From the NCBI RefSeq assembly GCF_902809845.1, contig NZ_CADDWI010000008.1:682001-746000 (forward strand): a stretch of 64,000 nt of DNA. Direction: 5' to 3'. Made by a program: the position numbers and the translations under genes. The notes under the pieces are model-generated. The model saw only the letters and a list, made by a program, of their open reading frames with translations, made no database searches and was not told where the DNA came from. Below, piece by piece: positions 46,960 to 56,504 of the stretch (position 1 is its first letter; each line of letters starts with the position of its first letter). The DNA is from Chelativorans sp. Marseille-P2723. Lineage in GTDB: Bacteria; Pseudomonadota; Alphaproteobacteria; Rhizobiales; Rhizobiaceae.

Positions 46960-47105
46960 CGCCGCACCAGACTTCAAGCCGGTTTCGGGCAAAAGGCCAA
47001 CACGGTTCGAACCTTTCATCGACCGGGGAAACCCCGCGCCTCAGATCGGTCTTACCCGTCTCATGCAGGCTCCTTAACGGAATTAAGGCGGGCCGCCTGC
47101 AATCT
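46960..47105 (-). promoter_or_regulatory. Probable L10 leader (rplJL autoregulatory RNA)
   Basis: The 348-bp gap between rplA and rplJ contains, on the coding strand, a long hairpin with stems GCAGGC/GCCTGC and CCTTAA/TTAAGG (47065-47100), followed at once by ATGAGACGGGTAAGACCGAT (47046-47065), which resembles the kink-turn motif of L10 leaders where L10-(L12)4 binds. Match to the Rfam L10 leader was not computed. Nothing else is recognised in the gap, except hairpin-forming GC-rich sequence just after the rplA stop. Confidence 0.55.
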
Positions 47106-47193
47106 CGGACAGGATATCCGGAGGTCTCCCTCCGGGTTTTCAGACCGTTACCGGCCTGAAGAATGCCGGGAAGATGCCCTCCCCGGCTTAACT

Positions 47194-47895
47194 CTATGAA
47201 GCCGCCAGGCTTCCCAGGTCGATCTTCACGCCCGGGCCCATGGTGGATGTGATCGCCACGCGCTTCAGATAGTTCCCCTTGGCGCCGGAGGGCTTTGCCT
47301 TGATCACCGCATCGGCAAAAGCACGCACATTCTCGGTGATCGCCTGATCGTCGAAGGACACCTTGCCTACGCCTGCATGAACGATACCTGCCTTCTCCAC
47401 GCGGAACTCTACAGCTCCACCCTTTGACGCCTTGACTGCCGCCGCCACGTCGGGCGTCACCGTGCCGACCTTGGGGTTGGGCATAAGCCCGCGCGGGCCA
47501 AGCACCTTGCCCAGGCGCCCCACCAGCGGCATCATGTCAGGTGCGGCAATGCAGCGGTCAAAATTAATCTCACCCCTCTGCACCGCTTCGACCAGATCCT
47601 CTGCGCCGACGATATCGGCACCTGCCGCCCGGGCTTCATCGGCCTTCTCGCCCCTGGCAAAGACCGCCACCCGAACTTCACGCCCCGTGCCATTTGGTAG
47701 ATTTACGACGCCGCGCACCATTTGGTCAGCATGCCGGGGATCGACGCCTAGATTCATCGCCACTTCGACCGTCTCGTCGAATTTGGCCGAGGCGCGCTCC
47801 TTGATCAGCTTCACCGCCTCCTCCAGAGGATAGTAGCGGTCCCGGTCAATGCCATCGCGGTTCTTGGCCACGCGCTTGGAAATCTTCCTCGCCAT
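47194..47895 (-). CDS. rplA: 50S ribosomal protein L1
   Basis: The 233-residue L1 binds 23S rRNA at the E-site stalk and can repress its own operon. Starts [15 protein letters not shown], with family signatures [15 protein letters not shown] and [16 protein letters not shown]. The frame extends 47 codons upstream through the end of rplK in another frame, but ATG 47895 is four bases after the rplK stop and is the natural start. Operon rplK-rplA. Confidence 0.98.
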   Translation of the reverse strand: MARKISKRVAKNRDGIDRDRYYPLEEAVKLIKERASAKFDETVEVAMNLGVDPRHADQMVRGVVNLPNGTGREVRVAVFARGEKADEARAAGADIVGAEDLVEAVQRGEINFDRCIAAPDMMPLVGRLGKVLGPRGLMPNPKVGTVTPDVAAAVKASKGGAVEFRVEKAGIVHAGVGKVSFDDQAITENVRAFADAVIKAKPSGAKGNYLKRVAITSTMGPGVKIDLGSLAAS

Positions 47896-47899
47896 TGCC

Positions 47900-48328
47900 C
47901 TACTCCACCACTTCCAAGCCCATCGAACGGGCAGATCCTTCAACCATGCGCATCGCAGCCTCCACGTCATTGGCGTTGAGGTCCGCCATCTTCGCCTCGG
48001 CAATCTGGCGCAGCTTCTCGCGTGAGATCTGACCAACCGTCTGCTTGCCAGGCTCCTTTGCGCCCGACTTCAGCTTCGCTTCCTTCTTCAGGAAGAAAGT
48101 TACCGGCGGCGTCTTCATGGTAAAGGTGAAGGACTTGTCCTGGTAGTAGGTAATCACTACCGGGATGGGCGATCCCTTCTCCATTTCCTGGGTCTGCGCG
48201 TTAAACGCTTTGCAGAACTCCATGATATTAATGCCGCGCTGACCAAGCGCAGGACCGATCGGCGGCGATGGCGTCGCCGCCCCCGCCGGTACCTGCAACT
48301 TGAGCTGGCCTGCGATCTTTTTAGCCAT
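47900..48328 (-). CDS. rplK: 50S ribosomal protein L11
   Basis: The 142-residue L11 forms the GTPase-associated centre with 23S rRNA. N-terminal [20 protein letters not shown] (proline-containing lid that binds factors) and C-terminal RNA-binding [20 protein letters not shown] are conserved. It is 128 bp downstream of nusG and directly upstream of rplA. Confidence 0.98.
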   Translation of the reverse strand: MAKKIAGQLKLQVPAGAATPSPPIGPALGQRGINIMEFCKAFNAQTQEMEKGSPIPVVITYYQDKSFTFTMKTPPVTFFLKKEAKLKSGAKEPGKQTVGQISREKLRQIAEAKMADLNANDVEAAMRMVEGSARSMGLEVVE

Positions 48329-48456
48329 GTCTCATCTGCCTTGTTGTAATGCCAACCTCGCGGCTGGCGGTTGCAGCTTGGTGGTGCGGGATACCTGGCC
48401 GCCGGCTAAACGGCCCACCCCTTCCACCGCTCCGTTCCGGATGCCCGGAAAGCCGG

Positions 48457-48984
48457 TCAAGTTTTCTCGACCTGACCAAACTCCAGATCGACGGGTACGG
48501 CGCGCCCGAAGATCGAAACCTCCACCTTGAGCCGAGAACGCTCCTCGTCCACTTCCTGCACATGACCGTTGAAGGAGGCGAAGGGACCATCCGATACACG
48601 CACCTGTTCGCCGATCTCAAATGTAACGGAAGGCTTCGGCCGCTCGACGCCCTCCTGCACCTGAGTCAGGATGCGCTCGGCCTCCGCATCGGTGATCGGA
48701 ACCGGACGCGAATCGCCAAGGAAGCCCGTCACCTTGGGTGTATTCTTGATCAGGCTGAACACGGGGTCCGTAAGATTGGCCTTCACCAGCACATAGCCCG
48801 GGAAAAACTTCCGCTCCGCATCGACTTTGCGCCCGCGACGGACCTCAACGACCTTCTCCGTCGGCACGACAACCTGCTCGATCTGGTCGACAAGCCCTTT
48901 CTGGCGCGCCTGCTCCTGGATAGACTCGGCTACCTTCTTCTCGAAATTGGAATAGGCGTGGACGATGTACCACCGCGCAGTCAT
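48457..48984 (-). CDS. nusG: Transcription antitermination factor NusG
   Basis: The 175-residue protein couples RNA polymerase to ribosome and Rho. NGN domain (MTARWYIVHAYSNFEKKVAE, then FFPGYVLVKANLTD) and C-terminal KOW domain (GEQVRVSDGPFASFNGHVQE) are present. The frame runs 12 codons further to a GTG at 49020 that would overlap secE; ATG 48984 with AAAGGAGAG upstream is preferred. Follows secE by 28 bp. Confidence 0.98.
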   Translation of the reverse strand: MTARWYIVHAYSNFEKKVAESIQEQARQKGLVDQIEQVVVPTEKVVEVRRGRKVDAERKFFPGYVLVKANLTDPVFSLIKNTPKVTGFLGDSRPVPITDAEAERILTQVQEGVERPKPSVTFEIGEQVRVSDGPFASFNGHVQEVDEERSRLKVEVSIFGRAVPVDLEFGQVEKT

Positions 48985-49012
48985 CTTGTAATTCTCTCCT
49001 TTTGTCGCGACG

Positions 49013-49216
49013 TCAGACACCCAGTCCGAGGATCATCTCGATCACCCACGACATTAGCTGGTCAGCGGCAAAGAAGAAGAGTGCAGCCAAAGCAGCAAAC
49101 ACAAGAACCATCACCGTTGAAATGAGTGTCTCCCGCCGGGATGGCCAGGTCACCTTCGCGGTTTCAGACCGCACCTGCTGGAGAAATGTGAAAGGATTCG
49201 TGGTCTTGGAGGCCAT
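49013..49216 (-). CDS. secE: Preprotein translocase subunit SecE
   Basis: The 67-residue single-span SecE clamps SecY. It has the amphipathic FLQQVRSETAKVTWPSRRET motif followed by one transmembrane helix (MVLVFAALAALFFFAADQLM). Positioned between tRNA-Trp and nusG as in most proteobacteria. Confidence 0.97.
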   Translation of the reverse strand: MASKTTNPFTFLQQVRSETAKVTWPSRRETLISTVMVLVFAALAALFFFAADQLMSWVIEMILGLGV

Positions 49217-49448
49217 CTAACGCTCATATTCCTTATACGCCCGGGCAAAACCCGAACTTCAGCCGCGCCGGCATGCAACCAAGCCGCCCCACGGCACGCC
49301 AACCAGACAGCTGGCCAATTCCGCACACGCGACAAAGGCGCGTAAAGCCGACTCCCAGCTCCACGCACCATCTGCTTGCTGCTCTACATAATTCGTCTTC
49401 ACGTACTTCGCAAGTGGCTATGCGGGCAATTGTGTCTAATCAAGGGAA

Positions 49449-49524
<76 letters not shown>

Positions 49525-49739
49525 AGAATGCCAGATTAATGCTTACCTATTTCTTCTTTCCCCGCGGTGCAAGCCCACATTCGGATAAGTGCCGGTTCCG
49601 GTTCCCATTTCCGCAAATCCGTCGATGCTGCCACCACCGCGCAGCCCCGCCGATGGATTCCCGAAAAGCGAACCTGGAGCCATTCCCGGGGAAGCACACG
49701 GGCAGCAAAAGCCGCCCGCATGATGAGTAAGCCTGCTTC

Positions 49740-50915
<1,176 letters not shown>

Positions 50916-50956
50916 CTCACAATCCCCAGGCGACGTGTTTCAGGTTGATTGCGGGG

Positions 50957-50985
50957 CGATTAGCGATAAAGCCCGCAAATTACAA
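50957..50985 (-). promoter_or_regulatory. Promoter of tuf
   Basis: On the minus strand TTGTAA (50980-50985) and TAATCG (50957-50962) are 17 bp apart, giving a start about 35 bases before the tuf ATG. The -10 box is only a moderate match. Confidence 0.5.
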
Positions 50986-51070
50986 GTCCCTTGTGGCCGG
51001 CTGCGGGTGTGGTGCACCCCGATACAGCCAACAGCCCAATCCCCCGTGCCACGCAAAGCGAATGAAACTT

Positions 51071-51559
51071 TCACGCCGCGCTTGCAGCCTCCTTGTCTAA
51101 AACGAGATAATCCAGCGGAAGTTCGGTCGTGTACTTGATTTGCTCCATGGCAAACGTTGAGGAGACGTCATGGATCTCGATCTTTGAGATCAGTTTCTTG
51201 TAGAATGTGTCATAGGCGGCGATATCGGGAACGACAACGCGCAGAAGATAGTCCACGTCACCGCTCATGCGGTAGAATTCCACTACCTCAGGAAACTCCT
51301 TGATAACCTCGGAGAAGCGAAGCAGCCATTCCTGGCTGTGGGCGTTGGTGCGGATCGACACGAAGACCGTAACCTGCGCATTTACCTTGATCGGATCGAG
51401 GATTGCCACGCGGCGGCGGATCACTCCCTCTTCTTCCAGCTTCTGGATGCGGCGCCAGCATGGGGTGGTGGAAAGCCCCACCTTCTTGGCGATATCAGCT
51501 ACTGCAAGCGTTGCATTCTCCTGCAAAAGGCGGAGGATTTTGCGGTCAAGACGGTCCAT
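51071..51559 (-). CDS. Lrp/AsnC-family transcriptional regulator
   Basis: A 162-residue Lrp-type protein: HTH MDRLDRKILRLLQENATLAV then VADIAKKVGLSTTPCWRRIQ, and a RAM domain with SGDVDYLLRVVVPDIAAYD. The PCWRRIQKLEEEGVI phrase places it with the rhizobial Lrp group closest to enteric Lrp. Targets unknown; it stands alone, with no divergent partner within 100 bp other than the broken glycosylase gene upstream on the same strand. Distinct from the putR product at 4089. Confidence 0.93.
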   Translation of the reverse strand: MDRLDRKILRLLQENATLAVADIAKKVGLSTTPCWRRIQKLEEEGVIRRRVAILDPIKVNAQVTVFVSIRTNAHSQEWLLRFSEVIKEFPEVVEFYRMSGDVDYLLRVVVPDIAAYDTFYKKLISKIEIHDVSSTFAMEQIKYTTELPLDYLVLDKEAASAA

Positions 51560-51666
51560 CAGAACTCTCCGTGCAAATATATTCTCCGGATGCCCAAGAA
51601 AGATGCCATTTGCAAGAAAATTTTTCTCTTAAATATATGCAATTGCTGTAGAGAGGCCCCTCTTCC

Positions 51667-52306
51667 TCACAAGTGCGCCTTCACTTCGCTCTTCAAAGCC
51701 GGCAGCAGTTCCTCCTCGAACCACGGGTTTTTTCTGATCCATGCCGTATTGCGCCAGGAAGGGTGCGGCAGCGGGAATATCCGGGGTCGGGCGCGCCTTG
51801 CCAGAAGCTGTTTCCAGGAGCGAACTGTTTCCGTCATATTCTTTTGCGCCAGGTTTGACAGGTGCCAAGCCTGTGCGTAGCGGCCGACAGCCAGCACCAG
51901 TTCAACCTGCGGCATCTCGGCCAGAAGCCTTGGGCGCCATTGCGGTGTGCATTCGCGCCGCGGGGGCAGATCGCCACCGGACTTGTCATATCCTGGGAAG
52001 CAGAAGCCCATTGGAACGATGGCGAATTTGGCGGCATTGTAAAACGTCTGCCGGTCGACGCCCAGCCAGTCGCGCAAGCGGTCCCCCGACCGGTCATCGA
52101 AGGGCAGCCCGGTTGCGTGGACTCGCGCCCCCGGTGCCTGGCCGGCGATCAAGATGCGCGCGCTACGCGAAGCGACAGCGACGCGAAGCGACAGCGACCG
52201 GCCGCGGCTCATGGGGCAGCGTCGGCCCGAGCGGGCTGTCCCTGCAAACTCGGCAGGCCGATATTTCACGAAGCAGAGCTTCCACCGAGTCGCTACTTTC
52301 CGTCAT
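51667..52306 (-). pseudogene. Uracil-DNA glycosylase family gene, frameshifted by a 16-bp tandem duplication
   Basis: The gene starts at ATG 52306 (MTESSDSVEALLREISACRV, continuing CRDSPLGPTLPHEPRPVAVA) and runs into TAG at 52163-52165; the rest of the protein (ARILIAGQAPGARVHATGLP, SGDRLRDWLGVDRQTFYN, PLPHPSWRN) is in another frame to 51667. Between them lies an exact 16-bp tandem duplication. Removing one copy restores a single 208-codon reading frame. The N-terminal Cys pair (CRVC) and GQAPG motif belong to the YqfM-like uracil-DNA glycosylase group that excises uracil. As sequenced, neither half would be active. Confidence 0.9.
52165..52198. repeat. 16-bp exact tandem duplication inside the glycosylase gene
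   Basis: The unit GCGAAGCGACAGCGAC occurs at 52167-52182 and again at 52183-52198; periodicity extends two bases to the left. It contains internal GCGA/CAGCGAC sub-repeats that favour slippage. The duplication adds 16 bp, which is not a multiple of three, and explains the frameshift. Confidence 0.97.
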
Positions 52307-52327
52307 GGAGCCTTGTGCTGCCGCCAA

Positions 52328-52939
52328 TCAGGCTGAGGCGCTGGGACGTGCGGCCACGTTCTCATACCATCGCCGCAGGTGAACAAGCTCGGCCGGCACC
52401 TCGATGTGAGCGAGCTTCATGAACTGAACGGAAACCAGTCCTGTAATGTCCGCGATGGTGAACCTCTCGCCTGCAATGAAAGGCCTGCGGGTGAGCTCTT
52501 CATCAAGAAAGCGCATGAACTCCAGCGCCTTGGGCTTGTTTGCCTCGCCCCACTCCGGCACCTGCGGCACTTCCCACTCCTTCATTGCCGGGTGCAGATG
52601 TCGAAAAGCAGCGGCGACCGGCGCGTAAAGGCCGAATTCGATTCGCCTCTGCCACATCTCCACTAATGCATGTTCGCGCACTCCAACGCCGAAAAGCGGC
52701 GGCTCCGGGTGCAGCTCTTCGAAATACCTGCATATGGCAACAGATTCGGTGATCACCGTCCCATCGTCGAGCTCCAGCACCGGCAGGCGCTGCAGGGGAT
52801 TGAGCCGTGAAAGCTTTTCGCCACGATGTTCCATGGCTGCCATGTCCACCGGAACGAGCGGTATTTCCAATTCCTTTTCGGCAAGGAAGATGCGTACGCG
52901 TCGGGGATTTGGTGCGCGGCCACCGTCATAAAGCTTCAT
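52328..52939 (-). CDS. Glutathione S-transferase
   Basis: A 203-residue GST: thioredoxin-fold N domain (MKLYDGGRAPNPRRVRIFL; the cis-Pro region RLPVLELDDGTVITES) and all-helical C domain. The usual N-terminal catalytic residue position carries A-P-N-P, typical of the rhizobial beta/theta-like group, where Ser/Cys/Asn assignments vary. Substrate is unknown. Its start overlaps the stop of the upstream nuclease gene by four bases (ATGA), so they are co-translated; it is 22 bp upstream of the broken glycosylase gene. Confidence 0.9.
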   Translation of the reverse strand: MKLYDGGRAPNPRRVRIFLAEKELEIPLVPVDMAAMEHRGEKLSRLNPLQRLPVLELDDGTVITESVAICRYFEELHPEPPLFGVGVREHALVEMWQRRIEFGLYAPVAAAFRHLHPAMKEWEVPQVPEWGEANKPKALEFMRFLDEELTRRPFIAGERFTIADITGLVSVQFMKLAHIEVPAELVHLRRWYENVAARPSASA

Positions 52940-53598
52940 TCACTTTCTCCCATGCTGCCTGGCAGCCCCTCACCCGCTTTCCAGAATAATTGTCTAAGCA
53001 TGCTTATCAGGCGACCGATCCCGGTATGAGGCTCCTCCCTGGCCTGACCTTTTCGCGCACGCCAGTCTTTGGGGCGCTCGAAGGTGCCTGCCCAAAGCCC
53101 CCCGCGCTTGGAACGAGCATCCGCCTCTGCCTCATGGTAGTCACCATAAGCAATCGCCCATCCTGCTTCCACCATTGCATGGTTGAGATCAAGGCCCCCT
53201 GCACGGCAGCGGGCTAGCAGCCGGCCGTAGCGGTCGCGCTCCCGACCTTCGCAGATGAGTTCGCCGTGTCGCACCAGCTTCGCCAGCGCACGCCGGGCCT
53301 CGTTGCCGCAGGCGTAAGTCTGTCCGCCGGCAACGCATTGCTGGCCGAGTTCCGGCGCATCTATTCCTCGCAGGCGAATGCGTTCTCCGGCAAGAGTCAA
53401 GCTATCCCCGTCTCCGACCGAAAACGGCCCGGTAAGCTGCCGCACCGCAAGCTGATCGAATCTTGCGGCCAGAAGCATGAGCAGCAGGAGGATCGCGCCC
53501 GCGAGCATGATATCTGCAAGCGGTCTCCTCCGCGCTGCCTGATGGCGGCGCAACCGCAGGGTGCGGTAGCCCGAGCCGCGGAAGGGTCTTTTAATCAT
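52936..53598 (-). CDS. Membrane-anchored thermonuclease-family (SNase-like) protein
   Basis: A 220-residue protein with a basic N terminus, one transmembrane segment (about residues 29-46, ADIMLAGAILLLLMLLAA) and an SNase domain: VGDGDSLTLAGERIRLRGID with the Asp/Arg of the active site, APELGQQC, and RERDRYGRLLARC with the second catalytic Arg. Ca-dependent nuclease activity outside the cytoplasm is the family role. Four-base overlap with the GST gene; divergent from the histidine kinase with only 39 bp between starts. Confidence 0.9.
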   Translation of the reverse strand: MIKRPFRGSGYRTLRLRRHQAARRRPLADIMLAGAILLLLMLLAARFDQLAVRQLTGPFSVGDGDSLTLAGERIRLRGIDAPELGQQCVAGGQTYACGNEARRALAKLVRHGELICEGRERDRYGRLLARCRAGGLDLNHAMVEAGWAIAYGDYHEAEADARSKRGGLWAGTFERPKDWRARKGQAREEPHTGIGRLISMLRQLFWKAGEGLPGSMGESE

Positions 53599-53637
53599 TG
53601 TAAAATAGATTCATGCACAAACGCGGGTTGTACAGTG

Positions 53638-55173
53638 ATGGCGCTGAGGGAAAGTATTTCGGCGGACAAATTTATAGTGGACCGCAGAAGGCCCCGCCGC
53701 AATGGTGACGTGGCGCGCACGGTCCGCCGCACGCGCGACCGGCTGTCCGAGGCGCTGTCCGAGGCCGCTGCCGAGGCCCCGGCGTTTGACCGCGAAATGC
53801 TCAAGATCCATGCACACACGATCATCAGCGCTTCCCCCTGGGAGCTGGCCATCGTGCTTACCCTTGCGGCCGTGGGCCTTGCCTCCGGCATGTTGCGGGA
53901 TACCTTATTCTGGATTCTGCTGGCGACAGCCGGCTACGCAGCGCTCTATCTTCTTTCACGTCGCGTGAAACGTCTGGACCTTACCGAAATCAACCAGCAC
54001 GGACTCGAACGTCAATATCTGTTTCTGCATTTTCTGAGCGGTATCGGATGGGCATATCTCGCCTTCCTCGACTGCGCTGACTGCGGTTTCGGTCATGCCC
54101 CGGTTCTCATTGCCATCATCCTTCTGATGATGATCGCCTTCACTGCGCTTGTAACGTCTTCTCTAGGGGGAGCCATCACGGCCACCTTCTTCCTGCCGGT
54201 GGCTGCCTACGCATTTCTCTATACCCGGTTGCCGGTGAACGTGGAGACGATCATGGCCGGTCTTCTGGTTCTATCCCTCCCCTTCTTCACCTATGTCGCT
54301 CACCACCGCAACCGAGCCGCCATCAGCCTGCTTTCCTTTCGCAGCCAAAAGGACGGGCTCATCGCGGAACTGGAGACTGCTAAGGCTCTTTCCGACGAAG
54401 CGCGCAGGCGCGCGGAGGAAGCCAATCTGGCGAAGTCCCGCTTTCTTGCTTCCATCAGCCATGAACTGCGTACCCCGCTCAATGCGATCCTAGGCTTCTC
54501 GGAGGTCATGGCAAAGGAGGTCCTGGGCCCGATCGAGAACGACACCTACCGCGAATATGCCCGCGACGTGCACGATTCGGGACAGCACCTGCTTCAGCTC
54601 ATCAACGAGATTCTCGATCTGTCGCGCATCGAGGAGGGCCGTTACCAGCTCAACGAGGAGCCGCTTTTACTCAGCGATATCGTGCAGGAGTGTTGCCGCA
54701 TGATGGAACTGAAGATAAAGGCAAAGGAAATCCGCCTTGTCCTGCAATTCGAGCCTTCCTTGCCCCAACTGCTGGGGGATGAGCGGGCCATGCGCCAGAT
54801 CACGCTAAACCTTCTCTCAAATGCGGTGAAATTCACCCCCGCTTCGGGCGAGATCCGCGTGCGGGTGGGATGGACTGCCGGTGGTGGAGAATACATCTCC
54901 GTCAAGGATAATGGACCAGGGATCCCGGAGGATGAAATTCCCGTGGTGCTTGCCGCCTTCGGCCAAGGCACCATCGCGATCAAGAGCGCCGAACAGGGGA
55001 CGGGACTTGGCCTGCCCATCGTGCAGGGCCTTGCACGCCTTCACGAAGGTGTATTCGAGCTAAAATCCAGGCTCCGCGAGGGCACCGAAGCGATCGTCGC
55101 CTTTCCACGCAGCCGGGTGATCACGAGTTCCCCGGCACTCGGGGCGAACGACGCCGGCCGTGCCAGCGTCTAA
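53638..55173 (+). CDS. Membrane sensor histidine kinase, DivJ/PleC-like
   Basis: A 511-residue kinase. After a charged cytoplasmic N terminus come about six transmembrane helices (residues 60-235), a short coiled coil, HisKA with SISHELRTPLNAILGFSE (phospho-acceptor His275) and HATPase with NLLSNAVKFTP, DNGPGIPEDEI and GTGLGLPIVQGL. The HisKA sequence is of the DivJ/PleC/PdhS type that targets DivK in alphaproteobacteria, but the sensor is integral-membrane without a PAS, so the partner is a guess. The frame is open another 124 codons upstream; ATG 53638 is the first start free of the divergent nuclease gene. No response regulator is adjacent. Confidence 0.9.
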   Translation: MALRESISADKFIVDRRRPRRNGDVARTVRRTRDRLSEALSEAAAEAPAFDREMLKIHAHTIISASPWELAIVLTLAAVGLASGMLRDTLFWILLATAGYAALYLLSRRVKRLDLTEINQHGLERQYLFLHFLSGIGWAYLAFLDCADCGFGHAPVLIAIILLMMIAFTALVTSSLGGAITATFFLPVAAYAFLYTRLPVNVETIMAGLLVLSLPFFTYVAHHRNRAAISLLSFRSQKDGLIAELETAKALSDEARRRAEEANLAKSRFLASISHELRTPLNAILGFSEVMAKEVLGPIENDTYREYARDVHDSGQHLLQLINEILDLSRIEEGRYQLNEEPLLLSDIVQECCRMMELKIKAKEIRLVLQFEPSLPQLLGDERAMRQITLNLLSNAVKFTPASGEIRVRVGWTAGGGEYISVKDNGPGIPEDEIPVVLAAFGQGTIAIKSAEQGTGLGLPIVQGLARLHEGVFELKSRLREGTEAIVAFPRSRVITSSPALGANDAGRASV

Positions 55174-55192
55174 GGCTTTACCGCAAACCGGA

Positions 55193-56152
55193 TCAGCCCT
55201 TCCTGCGGCGGACTTCGGAAAGGCCGGTGGAAACATCTCCGGCGGATTTGATAAGCCCCGCCGTAAGGGCCGCCCCAACGCCGCCCGACCCGGAAGACTT
55301 GAGATCAAGCAATGGTTCAAGACCGATCCGCGCCGCCGCCTTTCGGTGCGTATCACTCACGGCGGAAGCAAGGCAGCAATGGGTCAGCGCCTCCGGATTG
55401 AGCTTATGAAGAACCTTCGCGGCGGCGGTGGCCGCCAGCCCATCCAGCACCACAGCCACATCCTGCATGCGCGCTGCGAGGATAGCGCCAGCCAAAGCAG
55501 CAATCTCGCGCCCGCCCAGCCTGCTCATCGCTTCCAGTGGATCGCCCAGGTGGCCGGTATGGCTGGCCAGTGCTTCCTTGATGACCTCTCCGCGCTTTTC
55601 CCACTCAGCGCCATCCGTCTCCATGATAGCGCTGATGAGGGCCATGGCCGAGATGTCGGAGGCTGCATCGACGGTGCCAAGGCCGATGAGATCGGCACCG
55701 CTCGCTAAAACTTCCATGCCGAACGCCATTGTCGCAGCAGCCGCCTTTTCGTCAAGTGCAGGTCGGCGCGTGATGTCCTCCACCGGCATATCCAGGGCAA
55801 GATCGAACACATTGAGGCCAAGGCCAGCCGCCGCGCAGAGATGGCTGACCGGTGCGGCGCCCGAAGCGATTGCTTCCATGGCGGCCCGCGCTCCCGGAAC
55901 GGGATCTGTCCCGGTCAAGCGCGCCGTGAGCGCATGGGTTGCCGCGAAAAGGGCGATCCTGGGCCTAGCCACATGCGCATGCCCGGTGGCTTCAGCGAAC
56001 CACACAGCAAGTTCCCCAAGGCGACCGAGCTCCTCGTGCGATCCTGATGCGGACAGCCCTGCCCGAACCTGCCCCGCCGCAGGACCGTGCCCCCACGGAA
56101 GGCGGCTGGCAAGATCGCGGATATCATCGAATGGCTGGCCCATCGTCATCAT
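55193..56152 (-). CDS. CobT-like protein lacking conserved active-site motifs
   Basis: A 319-residue protein of the CobT (nicotinate-nucleotide:dimethylbenzimidazole phosphoribosyltransferase) fold: FDDIRDLASRLP at the start, GLNVFDLALDMPVEDITRRP, ALDEKAAAATMAFGMEVL, LGGREIAALAGAILAARMQD and VVLDGLAATAAAKVLHK all read as CobT. But the catalytic parts are changed: the usual N-H-G-V loop reads ATHALTARL; the GEMGIGNTT phosphate loop reads GTVDAASDISA; and the C-terminal GEGTGAAL with the catalytic Glu reads KSSGSGGVGAAL. The frame is intact. Met at 56152 follows GAAAGGGCG; Met 56149 or 56143 are alternatives. It is followed upstream, divergently, by DUF1289 as at normal rhizobial cobT loci. I suggest a pseudoenzyme or changed function rather than active CobT. 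Confidence 0.8.
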   Translation of the reverse strand: MMTMGQPFDDIRDLASRLPWGHGPAAGQVRAGLSASGSHEELGRLGELAVWFAEATGHAHVARPRIALFAATHALTARLTGTDPVPGARAAMEAIASGAAPVSHLCAAAGLGLNVFDLALDMPVEDITRRPALDEKAAAATMAFGMEVLASGADLIGLGTVDAASDISAMALISAIMETDGAEWEKRGEVIKEALASHTGHLGDPLEAMSRLGGREIAALAGAILAARMQDVAVVLDGLAATAAAKVLHKLNPEALTHCCLASAVSDTHRKAAARIGLEPLLDLKSSGSGGVGAALTAGLIKSAGDVSTGLSEVRRRKG

Positions 56153-56264
56153 CGCCCTTTCAGTGAGAGGATGCCCCCGCATAACGGCAGCCACGACCCG
56201 AGGCAATGCCCGCGGGCTTGCTTTCGTGCCCGAACGGTTTCATGTGGAAGCAAGGAAGGCGCTG

Positions 56265-56501
56265 ATGACAACTATCGAATCCCCCTGCATTCTCGTTTGC
56301 TCCATCGACGAAAGAACCGGCTACTGCTTCGGCTGTGGCCGCACGAGGGGCGAGATCGCCGCGTGGCTCTTAATGTCTCAGGCCGAGCGCCGGGAGGTGA
56401 TGGAAGTGCTTCCTTCGCGCCTCCAATCCGTCGAGCGCCGCCCCCGCCGCGAAACTCGCCGCGCCCGGCTTGCCCGCGAGCGCGGCGAGCAAAAGGGTTA
56501 A
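56265..56501 (+). CDS. DUF1289 family protein
   Basis: A 78-residue protein beginning MTTIESPCILVCSIDERTGY, then CFGCGRTRGEIAAW: the four-Cys DUF1289 pattern (C-x3-C, C-x2-C), probably binding a metal. The arginine-rich tail (RRPRRETRRARLARERG) may bind nucleic acid. ATG 56265 is preceded by AAGGAAGG. It lies 3 bp upstream of the aspartic protease gene, so the two are an operon; DUF1289 genes commonly sit beside cobT and this protease in Hyphomicrobiales. Function unknown. Confidence 0.9.
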   Translation: MTTIESPCILVCSIDERTGYCFGCGRTRGEIAAWLLMSQAERREVMEVLPSRLQSVERRPRRETRRARLARERGEQKG

Positions 56502-56504
56502 GCG

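Noticed and set aside
53266-53637. 124-codon N-terminal extension of the membrane histidine kinase
   Set aside because: It lies antisense to the nuclease gene, and reads as low-complexity; ATG 53638 fits better.
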